From positions 2,170,001 through 2,234,000 of the forward strand of contig NZ_LN881724.1 in the NCBI RefSeq assembly GCF_001457415.1: DNA of 64,000 bases. The letters run 5' to 3'. Source of the DNA: Gorillibacterium timonense. GTDB lineage: Bacteria > Bacillota > Bacilli > Paenibacillales > NBRC-103111. A program made the position numbers and the translations under genes. The stretch's first letter is position 1. Every line of letters starts with the position of its first letter. The notes beneath the pieces are model-generated. The model saw only the letters and a program-made list of their open reading frames with translations. It had not been told where the DNA came from and did not search any database. Shown here in pieces: positions 17,343 to 25,954 of this stretch.

Positions 17343-18998
17343 TTAGGACGATGACTTGCCTTGAAAGAAGGAGCGAAGTCTTGACTGTCTTTGGCCCGCA
17401 TTCAGGAGCGAACCGGGGAGGAGCTCCTTCAAAAGCGGTCGCAGCGCTTCCGCGAGAGCAGCGCCATGGACAGGATCATCCTGAATACGGAGCCCCTTCC
17501 ACTCCGCTTCCAGGGTAGCGGAACCTGGCAGCTCAGGCAAAGCCACCACAGGGGCATCCGGCAGGCAATCCAGCCACTCCCTCCTTCCGACGAAGTCACT
17601 GTCGCGGTTACCTGCGATTCGAACAGGTCTGCCGGATTTTTGCCACTCCGTCAACAGCTTCACATTCCTGCGGCAGACCGGGGCTGCCAGCTTGGAAGGA
17701 TGCGGGCTCGCTACCGCCACAATGGCATCCGCAAGGGCGATCCATTCCTTCGCTGCCGGATGGTCCCAATGCCGCGATAGATCGAGGATCACAAAGGAGC
17801 TCTTGACGGAAGACAGCAATCGGAGGAAGGAGTCCGGGTTTGGAACGGCTCGGTCCGGATCAAGCGGGAGCCACTCACTGCATCCCGAAGTCCAGGAACG
17901 CCGATCTGTCGCGCTCGTTCCCTCCAGCAGATCTTGAACAACCCTAACCCTTGACGGAGCGTTCTTGCTTCCGTGAAGGAGGTTAAACAGCTCTGGCTCG
18001 TTGGCGGGAAATTCAATCAGGGTATGGCCGATCCCCGACCGGTGTAGCGCTCTGCACAAGGCCAGTGAGAAGAATGTGGAGCCGGCGCCTGGATACATTC
18101 CTCCGACGACGAGGATTTGCCGATTTAACGGGTAAGCGGCATCTGTGGATCGAGAACCGATCTGATCCGCATTCTCGCTTGAATGCGAGATGCTCGCATT
18201 CCTCAAGAGCCTGGATATCTCCGCACCTAGCTCTTTGGCGGATTGAAAGCGGCGATCCGGATTTCTCTCCAACAGCCGGGTGAGCAGCTTTCGGAATTCC
18301 GCCGGAACAAGAGAGGAATCGGGCAGTTCTCCTCCCTTGTAGTAGGTTCCTTGGTAGAGCAAGTAATAGATCATTGCGCCAAGGGAATACAAGTCGCTGC
18401 GCACATCCGTCGCGCCCCCGTCCAGCTGTTCGGGAGACGCGAAGCCAATTGTACCGAAGCTGACGGTATCCGCATGAGCCCCAGCCGTATAGGTGCGGGC
18501 TATGCCGAAGTCAATCAGCCGAACATGCTCCTGTTCGTCGAGCATGACATTGCTTGGCTTCAAATCGCGGTAGATGACCGGCTTCGGCTTTAAGCGGTGG
18601 AGGTAATCGAACAGCTCGCATAGCTGAACGGCTATGTCCATCACCCGTCGAACGGTCAGCTCTCCTTTTTCAAAACGGGCTTGAAGTGTCTCCCCCTTGA
18701 TGAAATCTGTTACCAGATAGCTGTATCCGGTGTCATCTGGAGGAAAAAAATCCGCGACCTTTGACAGGAAAGGATGATCGAGAGCCGCAAGCATCCTCGC
18801 TTCCTCCTCGAATCCTCGCGGATCGTACGCATGCCGCAGAGACGCTTTGACGGCCCACTGCTTGCCGGGCAGCCGGACGTCCTCGGCCAGGTACACGTAA
18901 CTCATCCCTCCCCGGCCGACGGTTTCTTCAATGCGATATCGCCCTCCGATCAGATCCCCCCGCTTGAGAGGCTCTGAGCTGTGTTTCGGATCATACAA
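17343..18998 (-). CDS. Ser/Thr protein kinase fused to a ParA/MinD-like P-loop domain
   Basis: A 551-residue protein. Residues 1-275 are a complete Hanks-type kinase: Gly loop VGRGGMSYVY, Lys51 in WAVKAS, catalytic loop YRDLKPSN (Tyr for the usual His), LIDFG and APE-equivalent ASPEQL. After a linker, residues about 288-540 resemble a MinD/ParA-type fold: ILVVGGMYPGAGSTFFSLAL is a P-loop with Gly-Ser-Thr and no Walker lysine, followed by FVILDLSRHW. No membrane segment or PASTA domain is visible, so it is cytosolic and unlike PrkC. TTG 18998 is the start, with AAAGGGGGAA upstream. It lies next to the Tad genes, whose last product has an FHA domain, which suggests kinase-reader signalling to the pilus. 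Confidence 0.85.
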   Translation of the reverse strand: MYDPKHSSEPLKRGDLIGGRYRIEETVGRGGMSYVYLAEDVRLPGKQWAVKASLRHAYDPRGFEEEARMLAALDHPFLSKVADFFPPDDTGYSYLVTDFIKGETLQARFEKGELTVRRVMDIAVQLCELFDYLHRLKPKPVIYRDLKPSNVMLDEQEHVRLIDFGIARTYTAGAHADTVSFGTIGFASPEQLDGGATDVRSDLYSLGAMIYYLLYQGTYYKGGELPDSSLVPAEFRKLLTRLLERNPDRRFQSAKELGAEISRLLRNASISHSSENADQIGSRSTDAAYPLNRQILVVGGMYPGAGSTFFSLALCRALHRSGIGHTLIEFPANEPELFNLLHGSKNAPSRVRVVQDLLEGTSATDRRSWTSGCSEWLPLDPDRAVPNPDSFLRLLSSVKSSFVILDLSRHWDHPAAKEWIALADAIVAVASPHPSKLAAPVCRRNVKLLTEWQKSGRPVRIAGNRDSDFVGRREWLDCLPDAPVVALPELPGSATLEAEWKGLRIQDDPVHGAALAEALRPLLKELLPGSLLNAGQRQSRLRSFFQGKSSS

Positions 18999-19035
18999 AC
19001 GTAACCGTTCCCCCTTTCCACGCCATATGCCCCAC

Positions 19036-19065
19036 AGTATAAGTTTCCTATGGTAATATTGTCCA
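19036..19065 (-). promoter_or_regulatory. Likely sigma-A promoter of the kinase gene
   Basis: Minus strand: TGGACA (19065-19060), 18-base spacer, TATACT (19041-19036), 38 bases before the TTG start. Confidence 0.5.
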
Positions 19066-19167
19066 GAGGAAAATCGCGTGAATCAGGCTTTGACCTTCAT
19101 GAGAAAACGGTTATCCAAACGATTAATATCATTAATTATATTATTTAACGAGATTAAATATGCACGT

Positions 19168-19950
19168 TTACAGCCCAACTTTTACCCACGGACGGCCTTG
19201 GAACCATTCAAGTCGAATCGGAACTCCGAACGCTTGCGACAAGGCTTCCGCCTGCAGCACCTCCTCCTTTCGCCCCACCTTAAGCAGCTTTCCTTCCTCT
19301 AAAAGAGCGCAATGGGTGAAGGAAGGCATGATTTCTTCAATGTGATGAGTAACATAGAGCATGAGCAGCTTGGGGTCTCTTTTCCTCAACAGCTCGACAT
19401 TGGCGAGAAACCGTTCCCGTTCATAGAGATCGAGACCTGCACATGGCTCGTCCATGATGAGAATGGAGGGTTCGACCATAAGCGTTCGGGCAAGCATGAT
19501 CTTCTTTCTTTCCCCTTGAGACAAAGTCCCAAGCGGTTGATTCTTTACCTTCGATAAGTCGACAAACTCCAGGAGCTCTAAAGCCTTCTCTTTGACTTCG
19601 GAAGGGATCTGTTGATAGAAACGGAGGAAGGCATAAGCACCGGTAGCCACAACCTCCCACACCGGATCGCGCAGTGACATTTTTTCAAATAAGGACTGAC
19701 TGATGTACCCGATCCGCTTGCGTATCTCGCGGAGATCTGTCTCTCCATACCATTCTCCTAGCACCCGAACCTTGCCAGAGGTAGGAAAGAGATAGCCGTT
19801 CATCATTTCAAGCAGGGTTGTCTTGCCAGAGCCATTGCGCCCAAGAATCACCCAATGCTCTCCCGGTGTCAGGGTCATCGAAACATCCTGCAGAATGGTT
19901 CTTTCAGCTCGATGAAAGGTAATATTGCTCAGTTCAATGATCGGATCCAC
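19168..19950 (-). CDS. ylmA: ABC transporter ATP-binding protein, YlmA type
   Basis: A 260-residue single ATP-binding cassette: Walker A LGRNGSGKTT near residue 35, Q-loop GYISQSLF, signature LSQGERKK (Gln for the usual second Gly), Walker B ILIMDEPCAGLD and switch His in LYVTHHIEE. Length and the DEPCAGLD wording match B. subtilis YlmA, whose partner and substrate are unknown. No permease gene is adjacent, so it may act with a distant permease or have a non-transport role. The start is GTG 19950 with GAGGAA upstream. Confidence 0.8.
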   Translation of the reverse strand: MDPIIELSNITFHRAERTILQDVSMTLTPGEHWVILGRNGSGKTTLLEMMNGYLFPTSGKVRVLGEWYGETDLREIRKRIGYISQSLFEKMSLRDPVWEVVATGAYAFLRFYQQIPSEVKEKALELLEFVDLSKVKNQPLGTLSQGERKKIMLARTLMVEPSILIMDEPCAGLDLYERERFLANVELLRKRDPKLLMLYVTHHIEEIMPSFTHCALLEEGKLLKVGRKEEVLQAEALSQAFGVPIRLEWFQGRPWVKVGL

Positions 19951-20068
19951 TGGACATTCCTCGCTTTACAGGCTTATGAAAAAAAAGGTGATCCCTTCAT
20001 TTTAGCCCGGTGTGATGCAGATTTCCAGAATCATGCCGATTAAGAAAAGCTCGCAGGACGATAATGGG

Positions 20069-20935
20069 TCATGAAGGCGTCCCTCTCGCCCACTCTTGCG
20101 CCATTTGAATCTCTTCGTGATGCGTTCCGTCAGCACCAACGCCGGTTTCAAGCACAAACGGAACTTCTCGTAAAAGCGGACATTCCAACACTTCTCTAAG
20201 CTGGCTCTCTCCGATCGCCCCGCATCCGATGCCCGCATGACGATCCTTGCGCGAAGCGAATGGATACACGGAATCGTTCAAATGAATCGCTCCGACCTCT
20301 CTCCAATACCCCAATTGATTGCCGATCTCCACAAGCTCCTTCCAGCCTCCCGGTCTCCAAAGTCCTGACGCGTATGCATGGCAGGTATCGAAGCAGAACC
20401 CGAGCTTTTCCGGAAAAGAAGCAAGGCTGCGAATTTGCACCAGCTCGTGCAACGTCGTTCCCATCGGGCTTCCGTCACCAGCTTGATTCTCAATCAGCAG
20501 TTTTGCGCGGCCCTTCCATTCCTTTAGCACCTCATCAAGGGCGGCGAGTATTTGTCGATAATCGGTGAGGGGATCAGCAGATTTGCCTTTGCCGAAATGA
20601 ACCACCACTCCGATTGAGCCGCAAGCTTCTGCAATTATCAGATCATTGAGCAAGGATTCGACGGTCTTGTTCATTAAACCGGGATCATGAACAGCCAAAT
20701 TGGTTGGATATGGCGTATGGGCAATGGAGACGAGCCCGTATTCCTTGCTGTAGGAAGCGCAGGAGAGAGCGTCCGCCATGTTGAAGGACTTGACTGACAA
20801 GGAACGGGGATTCTTCGGAAAATATTGATAAGCGCCTGCTCCAAGAAGATAGGCCGAGTGCGCAGCTTCTAAATACCCTTTGCGAATGCTGATGTGACAG
20901 CCAATCTTAGGTGTATCCTGTTCATTCGACTTCAT
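20069..20935 (-). CDS. nfo: Endonuclease IV (AP endonuclease)
   Basis: A 288-residue TIM-barrel endonuclease of the Nfo family, which cuts DNA 5' to abasic sites using three Zn ions. It opens IGCHISIRKGYLEAA (His metal ligand) and shows IAHTPYPTNLA, VVVHFGKG, LLIENQAGDG, LGFCFDTCHAYASG, AIHLNDS and HAGIGCGAIGE, the usual metal-binding His/Glu/Asp set. I start at ATG 20935, which overlaps the stop of the upstream glycosylase gene by four bases (ATGA). The open frame continues 78 bases further, but that part lies inside the upstream gene. The pairing with a glycosylase puts two successive steps of base-excision repair in one transcript. Confidence 0.93.
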   Translation of the reverse strand: MKSNEQDTPKIGCHISIRKGYLEAAHSAYLLGAGAYQYFPKNPRSLSVKSFNMADALSCASYSKEYGLVSIAHTPYPTNLAVHDPGLMNKTVESLLNDLIIAEACGSIGVVVHFGKGKSADPLTDYRQILAALDEVLKEWKGRAKLLIENQAGDGSPMGTTLHELVQIRSLASFPEKLGFCFDTCHAYASGLWRPGGWKELVEIGNQLGYWREVGAIHLNDSVYPFASRKDRHAGIGCGAIGESQLREVLECPLLREVPFVLETGVGADGTHHEEIQMAQEWARGTPS

Positions 20936-21735
20936 CGTTGACAGCCCGCGCTGTAAAACAGCTTTCGCCCCGCAAGCTCGGTTTGAACGATCGTATCGCC
21001 GCAGCGATTGCATCGCTCTCCTCCTCGATCATATACTTGGCACAGCTCGTTGAAGCCGCCTGTCAACCGGTCACCCGTATACAGAGGATTCTCCATGTAG
21101 CCACCGCTTGCGATTCCTTTAGTCAATATCGTCTTCATGGAATCATATAAATTCGAGACTTCCTCAGCAGACAAATCATGGATTCGCCGATCCGGTCGGA
21201 TTCCTGCATGAAAGCAGATTTCGTCGGTATAACAGTTTCCGATGCCCGAGAGAAACCTCTGGTCCAGGAAGGCAGCTTTAATTGTGCTCCTCCGAGCCAA
21301 CAGAAGGTTACGGAATTGCTGCGCCGAAAGCTCAAGAGGATTCGGACCTAAAGCTGCCAACTTATGCTGCGCATCGGCATCGCTTAGCAGATGGAGGTAG
21401 CCGAGCCGAAGACCGATAAAGTACAAATGCTTCGAGCCAAAAGACAGCTGGACTTGAACAGTCCGATCCGGCTTCTCTTCCTCTGTTCCCCAGAACATCC
21501 AACCGCCGAGCATTAGATGTAAAAGCAAAAGCTTTTCATCGGGAAGATGAAACAGCAGATGCTTTCCTCTCCGCTCTATCCTTGTAACAGATAAGCCGAT
21601 TAAGCTCTCCTTCCAGACCGCTACGGGAACATTGATCGATTTCTCCCGGTTGATCTCGGTATCCGTGATCGGATGGCCGCATACCCGCGGAGTCAGCCCC
21701 GTGAGATACGTCTCCATTTCGGGAAGCTCAGGCAT
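20932..21735 (-). CDS. Fpg/Nei-family DNA glycosylase with altered zinc finger
   Basis: A 267-residue bifunctional glycosylase/AP lyase of the Fpg family. It starts MPELPEMETYL (catalytic Pro2 and Glu3), with Lys in RRGKHLLF, the helix-two-turn-helix FLSGIGNCYTDEI and a C-terminal zinc finger. In the finger the first two Cys (242, 245) and the last (265) are present, but the third is Ser262 in FYSAGCQ. Fpg proteins normally have four Cys, so metal binding may be weakened or a different ligand used. The distance from the standard Fpg motifs suggests a paralogue, not the housekeeping MutM. ATG 21735 has GAAGGAGAA upstream. It overlaps nfo by four bases. Confidence 0.85.
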   Translation of the reverse strand: MPELPEMETYLTGLTPRVCGHPITDTEINREKSINVPVAVWKESLIGLSVTRIERRGKHLLFHLPDEKLLLLHLMLGGWMFWGTEEEKPDRTVQVQLSFGSKHLYFIGLRLGYLHLLSDADAQHKLAALGPNPLELSAQQFRNLLLARRSTIKAAFLDQRFLSGIGNCYTDEICFHAGIRPDRRIHDLSAEEVSNLYDSMKTILTKGIASGGYMENPLYTGDRLTGGFNELCQVYDRGGERCNRCGDTIVQTELAGRKLFYSAGCQR

Positions 21736-21869
21736 TTTACATTCTCCTTCCAGCACGGTATCCGAAGCGGCCGATGTCCGGTGCGCCGCTCGAAACGCTA
21801 TAGGGATGGTATGTCCTTCCATCCCGCTTTTTAATCGAGAAAAATGCATAAGCTGGAAGGAGGGTCGTA

Positions 21870-22091
21870 ATGAGCAAAGACTCGTTGCAACCAAAAAAGC
21901 CTTGGTCGATGGGTATCGTCCAAGGCTATCCGCTAAGCATCCTGCATGATGTTAATATACTGTTTATTCGAAAATCGTGGTATCTGCACCCTATCTCATA
22001 CCGATTGACGCCGACTCGTATCCGCACGAATAAATATGACGGCGTACTATTCAAAGAGGGAGCCCGCATAGCTCACGGGAGCGGAACCTGA
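21870..22091 (+). CDS. Candidate small protein of unknown function
   Basis: A 73-codon plus-strand frame with a good ribosome site (AAGGAGGG, five bases before ATG 21870). It begins MSKDSLQPKKPWSMGIVQ and includes SYRLTPTRIRTN. A related string, SYKLTPVRIHTS, is found in another plus-strand frame at 6225-6437 in a matching position after a minus-strand gene. Its 3' end overlaps the last 45 bases of the mrfB gene in opposite orientation. I do not recognise the family. The resemblance could be a repeated DNA element rather than a protein family, so the call is tentative. Confidence 0.4.
   Translation: MSKDSLQPKKPWSMGIVQGYPLSILHDVNILFIRKSWYLHPISYRLTPTRIRTNKYDGVLFKEGARIAHGSGT
21985..22049 (+). 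repeat. Dispersed repeat copy B
   Basis: Matches 6321-6371 over about 45 bases (shared cores ACGCCG, TCGTATCC and CAC). It lies directly after the TAG of the mrfB-like gene, just as copy A follows the Dabb gene TAG. Confidence 0.5.
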
Positions 22092-23480
22092 CTTCTTGCT
22101 GCGGCTGACCGAACGGCCACTCTCTACCGCACGCGGCTTGGAGGCCTTGCGCCGCAGCCGTTCCGCCCGCTTCTCCAGCGCATCCAGCTCCGCTCGCTGT
22201 TTGTCGGACATACGGGAGAGGGAAAGCCGTCTCCTCACCGCCGTCAATGAATCCTCCGCATAAGCGAGTGCTTGTGCGTAGTCCTTCCGGGCATGCTCGT
22301 AATACATGGCAAGCTCCACATAAGGCTCTACTGGAAGCAAAGTCCGTTCTTGGCTTGGGTCCACCGCCCGTTTCCAGAGTTCTACCGCGAGCTCGGTCTG
22401 CTTAAGTTTCTTGTAGTAAAGTCCGAGCGGGTACCAATACTCGAAGCACTCCGCTGCCGGGCGAGCCAGCAGATGACGGAACGCCTTCTCCGCCAACTCT
22501 TCCTTCCCCATCTTCGCCAACCAAAGGCCTAGCCGATAGACCTCCTCGCTGTCCATGTCCGCCATGGCTTCCGATTCTTGACATCCATCCAGTATGAATC
22601 CGAAATGAATGGCCAATCCGGCAAGCGATAAAATATCCCATTCATTATGAAGGAATACCCCCCGCATGATTTCCGGGTCTTTTTCTGCTAGATAGCGGAA
22701 ATACAAGGTTGGAGCAAGAGATCCGGGAACGTCTTCGACACGCTGAAAGCCAAGCTTCTCCTCTTCCACCCTGCCAAGCTTGCAGGAAGGGAGCGTGTGC
22801 TTCCACAAGCTCCTTGAAGGATGGAGAAAATCCAGATGCACGGCAGGCGAGCGATCCGGTTTCAATCGATTCATGACGAACCGATTCAATACGAGCGGCC
22901 AGTCGAACGACCGACCGTTGTAAGACACCAGATGGCTGTGTTCGGCGAGCTTCCCGCTCAAGTAGGCAAGCATGGCAAGCTCTTCCGCCGGATTACGGAT
23001 GAACAGCTGCTCCAGAATAAACTCATGGTCTCCATAAAATCCGAGACCGATCATGAAGGGAACATTTCCGGCTCCCTGGCCCAGCCCTGTGGTCTCTGTA
23101 TCAAAGAACAACAGCGATTCCGGTTGAACGGCCACCGGGCTGCCAAAAGCATCAAGCCCCGAGATTGAAGCGGCAAGCTCGTTCAGCCTGTAATGCCCGT
23201 GGCGATGTTGAAGCGGATAACGGACGGTGCGGCGGATGAAGGGTCCCCACTCCGTATCCAGCCATTCCGCACCTAATGCGGCCCATTCATCGGAACCGGC
23301 GATTCCCGCTTCCGCATTCTCGTATGATGCAGCCTTCTCACCCGATACAGGCGGGACTTCGGCAAGGGCTTCCTGCCCGGATGATCTCTCGTCGCGTTCC
23401 GTCTCTTCCGAAGACGAAGATGAAGATGAAGGTGACGTCGTCCCTTTCATCCGGTTGAGCCGTTCCCGCAAGCTGCTCAT
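22047..23480 (-). CDS. mrfB: MrfB/YprB-like DEDD exonuclease
   Basis: A 477-residue protein with an RNase H-like DEDD exonuclease domain: LLFFDTETTGLGQG near residue 120 (Asp and Glu), VSYNGRSFDWPLVLNRF (Asp) and HNEWDILSLAGLAIHF (final Asp). A C-terminal helical region resembling tetratricopeptide repeats follows (EKAFRHLLARP, ELAVELWKRAVDP), then a basic tail. B. subtilis MrfB (YprB) works with the helicase MrfA to excise mitomycin C lesions. It is encoded directly after the mrfA-like gene with a four-base ATGA overlap. The Ser-rich N-terminus (about residues 15-30) is low complexity. Confidence 0.88.
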   Translation of the reverse strand: MSSLRERLNRMKGTTSPSSSSSSSEETERDERSSGQEALAEVPPVSGEKAASYENAEAGIAGSDEWAALGAEWLDTEWGPFIRRTVRYPLQHRHGHYRLNELAASISGLDAFGSPVAVQPESLLFFDTETTGLGQGAGNVPFMIGLGFYGDHEFILEQLFIRNPAEELAMLAYLSGKLAEHSHLVSYNGRSFDWPLVLNRFVMNRLKPDRSPAVHLDFLHPSRSLWKHTLPSCKLGRVEEEKLGFQRVEDVPGSLAPTLYFRYLAEKDPEIMRGVFLHNEWDILSLAGLAIHFGFILDGCQESEAMADMDSEEVYRLGLWLAKMGKEELAEKAFRHLLARPAAECFEYWYPLGLYYKKLKQTELAVELWKRAVDPSQERTLLPVEPYVELAMYYEHARKDYAQALAYAEDSLTAVRRRLSLSRMSDKQRAELDALEKRAERLRRKASKPRAVESGRSVSRSKKSGSAPVSYAGSLFE

Positions 23481-25768
23481 GACGGGGTTCCTCCCGTTAT
23501 GAGACGAAGCATATCAAGCGCTTGCTTCTTGCCGAGCAGGCCAACCTCCTCAATTGGGCCGACACAAGCCGGACAGCCGCTCAGACAGCCGCAGCGCGAG
23601 ATCAGCTCCTCCGCCTGCCGCAACAAAGTCCCGTGCACATCATACAAACGTTCGCTTAATCCTACCCCTCCGGGATAGCGATCATAGAAGAAGAGCGTAG
23701 GAAGCTTGTTGTGAACGGCTCTCACCTGAGCGACCACGCGGATGTCCTGCGGGTCGCACATGAGAAAGAGCGGAGCGATGTGGACGAGAACGTTGGACAG
23801 CCCGAGCAGCGCGCTCTGGACATCGTTCGGCCTCATATCAGCCGTAAGCTCCTCGCTCAGGGTGATCCAATACGAGCTGGTATGGAGCTCTTCCTCTGGG
23901 AGATGAATCGGCCCTGAGCCGATATTCTCATGTGTGCGCAGCCGGAGCTTCTTGAAGATGGTCGGCTTGGCGTTGACGGTCACTTCTCCGTACTGCCGCT
24001 GAATCCCATGAATCTCTTCCTCCCGGTGGACATGCAGCACCTTAAGCTGGACGGCCAAGGAGGCATCCGTGAAGTAATCCACGCTGACTTCCCGCACGTA
24101 GGCTTTCTTCTCCTCCCAATCCAGCTTCTCTACCTGGAATTGAACGCCTTCATGAATGTAGATGGCTTCCTCATGGATCAGCGTAGGAGCTCCGAATCGA
24201 TCCACCTCGCCCAAAACTCGACTGCCGTGGGAGATGTCGATGATGATGAAGTTTTCCTGCGCCGCTGAGCGGAGAGAAATGTCGTGAGCGGGGAACGATT
24301 GCTCCATCCAATACCAGCGGTTTCGGACGTGATGAAGCACCTTCTCGTCCGTTAGAAACTCCAGAATGTCGGAGAGCGATTCACCGCCGAAGGTCTCTCC
24401 TTCCTCAAAAGGCAGCTCGTACGCCGCGCACTTCACATGATCGACGAGAATAATGAGATTCTCAGGGTGAATCAACGCCCTCTCCGGCGGCTTGTTGAAG
24501 AAGAAATCCGGGTTCTCGATCACGTATTGATCGAGCGGGTTGCTGCTCGCCACCAGGAAGGTGATCGAGCTTTCCTGCCGCCTGCCCGCACGCCCCGACT
24601 GCTGCCAGGTGCTGGCAATCGTGCCCGGATAGCCGTTCAGCACGCAGGCTTGCAGCTGACCGATGTCGATGCCGAGCTCAAGTGCGTTGGTGCTGACGAC
24701 GCCCTGGATCTCGCCGCTGCGCAGCCCGCGCTCGATCTCGCGCCGTTCCCGTGGCAAATAGCCTCCGCGGTATCCGCGAATCGTCTTCGGGCCAAGCTCC
24801 TGCTTGATGAGATCCTGCAGATAAGTCAGCAGAATCTCCATGCGCACCCGGCTGCGAGCGAAGACGATCGTCTGGATGCCGTTCTTCAAGAGCGAGCCGG
24901 CGATCTTGCGCGTCTCCAGGACGCTGCTCTTGCGGATGCCGAGCTGCTGGTTCACGACCGGCGGGTTGTAGAACACGAAGTGCTTTTCACCCGTTGGAGC
25001 TCCGTTGTTGTCCACCAATGTCATGGGACAGCCCGTCAGCCTCTCCGCGTGCTCGCGAGGGTTCTCAATGGTAGCGGAGGCGCAAATAAACTGCGGCTTG
25101 GAGCCGTAAAACCGACAGATGCGGAGCAGCCTTCGGATCACATTCGCTACATGGCTGCCGAACACGCCTCGGTAAGAATGCAGCTCGTCAATGACGATAT
25201 AGCGCAGGTTCTCGAACAGCTTCACCCACTTCGTATGATGCGGAAGGATCGCCGAATGCAGCATATCCGGATTGGTCACGACGATATGACCCGCATTGCG
25301 AATCGCCGTCCTCACGGTGGGAGCCGTGTCGCCATCGTAGGTATGCGCCTTGATGTCCGCACCGAGGATATTGACGACCTCCAGCAGCTCGGACACCTGG
25401 TCCTGCGCAAGCGCTTTGGTCGGAAACAGGTACAGAGCGCGCGCCTCCGTATCGTTGAGAATGGTGTTCAACACCGGCAGATTGTAGCACATCGTCTTAC
25501 CTGACGCCGTAGGCGTCACCGCGACGACATGGTCGCCGTTCGTGGCCGCTTCAAAGGCAGCGGCTTGATGCGTATATAAAGCGGAGACTCCGCGCTGCCG
25601 GAGTACCTCCGCAATCCGAGGATCGAGTCCTGTGGGAAAATCGGCATAATGCGGCTCCTTCGGCGGAATCGTCCGCCAATGGGTCACCTGGTTCATGATC
25701 TCCGGCGTACTGCGGATGGTATCGATCATCTCGGCGACGTTTGACACTTTGCCGGTCAATGGGTTCAT
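23477..25768 (-). CDS. mrfA: MrfA/YprA-like DExH helicase
   Basis: A 763-residue superfamily 2 helicase with the layout of MrfA: Walker A TPTASGKTM near residue 80, DExH box IDELHSY, SAT motif CASATI, motif VI QSGRAGRR and ALELGID. The C-terminal DUF1998-type region ends in a Cys cluster (CGCLSGCPACVG) that is a metal-binding module. B. subtilis MrfA drives mitomycin C repair together with MrfB. The ATG at 25768 follows a moderate site (AAAGGCGG). A weak LexA-like sequence lies about 50 bases further upstream (25815-25828). Confidence 0.92.
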   Translation of the reverse strand: MNPLTGKVSNVAEMIDTIRSTPEIMNQVTHWRTIPPKEPHYADFPTGLDPRIAEVLRQRGVSALYTHQAAAFEAATNGDHVVAVTPTASGKTMCYNLPVLNTILNDTEARALYLFPTKALAQDQVSELLEVVNILGADIKAHTYDGDTAPTVRTAIRNAGHIVVTNPDMLHSAILPHHTKWVKLFENLRYIVIDELHSYRGVFGSHVANVIRRLLRICRFYGSKPQFICASATIENPREHAERLTGCPMTLVDNNGAPTGEKHFVFYNPPVVNQQLGIRKSSVLETRKIAGSLLKNGIQTIVFARSRVRMEILLTYLQDLIKQELGPKTIRGYRGGYLPRERREIERGLRSGEIQGVVSTNALELGIDIGQLQACVLNGYPGTIASTWQQSGRAGRRQESSITFLVASSNPLDQYVIENPDFFFNKPPERALIHPENLIILVDHVKCAAYELPFEEGETFGGESLSDILEFLTDEKVLHHVRNRWYWMEQSFPAHDISLRSAAQENFIIIDISHGSRVLGEVDRFGAPTLIHEEAIYIHEGVQFQVEKLDWEEKKAYVREVSVDYFTDASLAVQLKVLHVHREEEIHGIQRQYGEVTVNAKPTIFKKLRLRTHENIGSGPIHLPEEELHTSSYWITLSEELTADMRPNDVQSALLGLSNVLVHIAPLFLMCDPQDIRVVAQVRAVHNKLPTLFFYDRYPGGVGLSERLYDVHGTLLRQAEELISRCGCLSGCPACVGPIEEVGLLGKKQALDMLRLITGGTPS

Positions 25769-25814
25769 GGCTATGTACCGCCTTTCCCTAAATGGGTATC
25801 CTCTTTAGTTTACA

Positions 25815-25828
25815 GAATGTACGTTCGC
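25815..25828 (-). promoter_or_regulatory. Weak LexA-like box upstream of mrfA
   Basis: Minus strand reads CGAACGTACATTCT. Compared with the Firmicute SOS box CGAAC-N4-GTTCG, the left half is perfect and the right half has three mismatches. Regulation by LexA is therefore only a possibility. Confidence 0.25.
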
Positions 25829-25954
25829 ATGACAACCGTATTTTTTTGATGATCGGGCTTTTTTTCTTTTATCATTTTTTCTATTGCAGCCCTTCGGAAC
25901 GGAATGATAAGATGCGTTTGTGCTTGAGATAGAAAAAAAAGGAGGGAAACCCTC

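Noticed and set aside
17071..17401. Two frames of 83 and 91 codons over the kinase terminator
   Set aside because: They read through the terminator hairpin and have no ribosome site; the 30-codon frame there is better supported.
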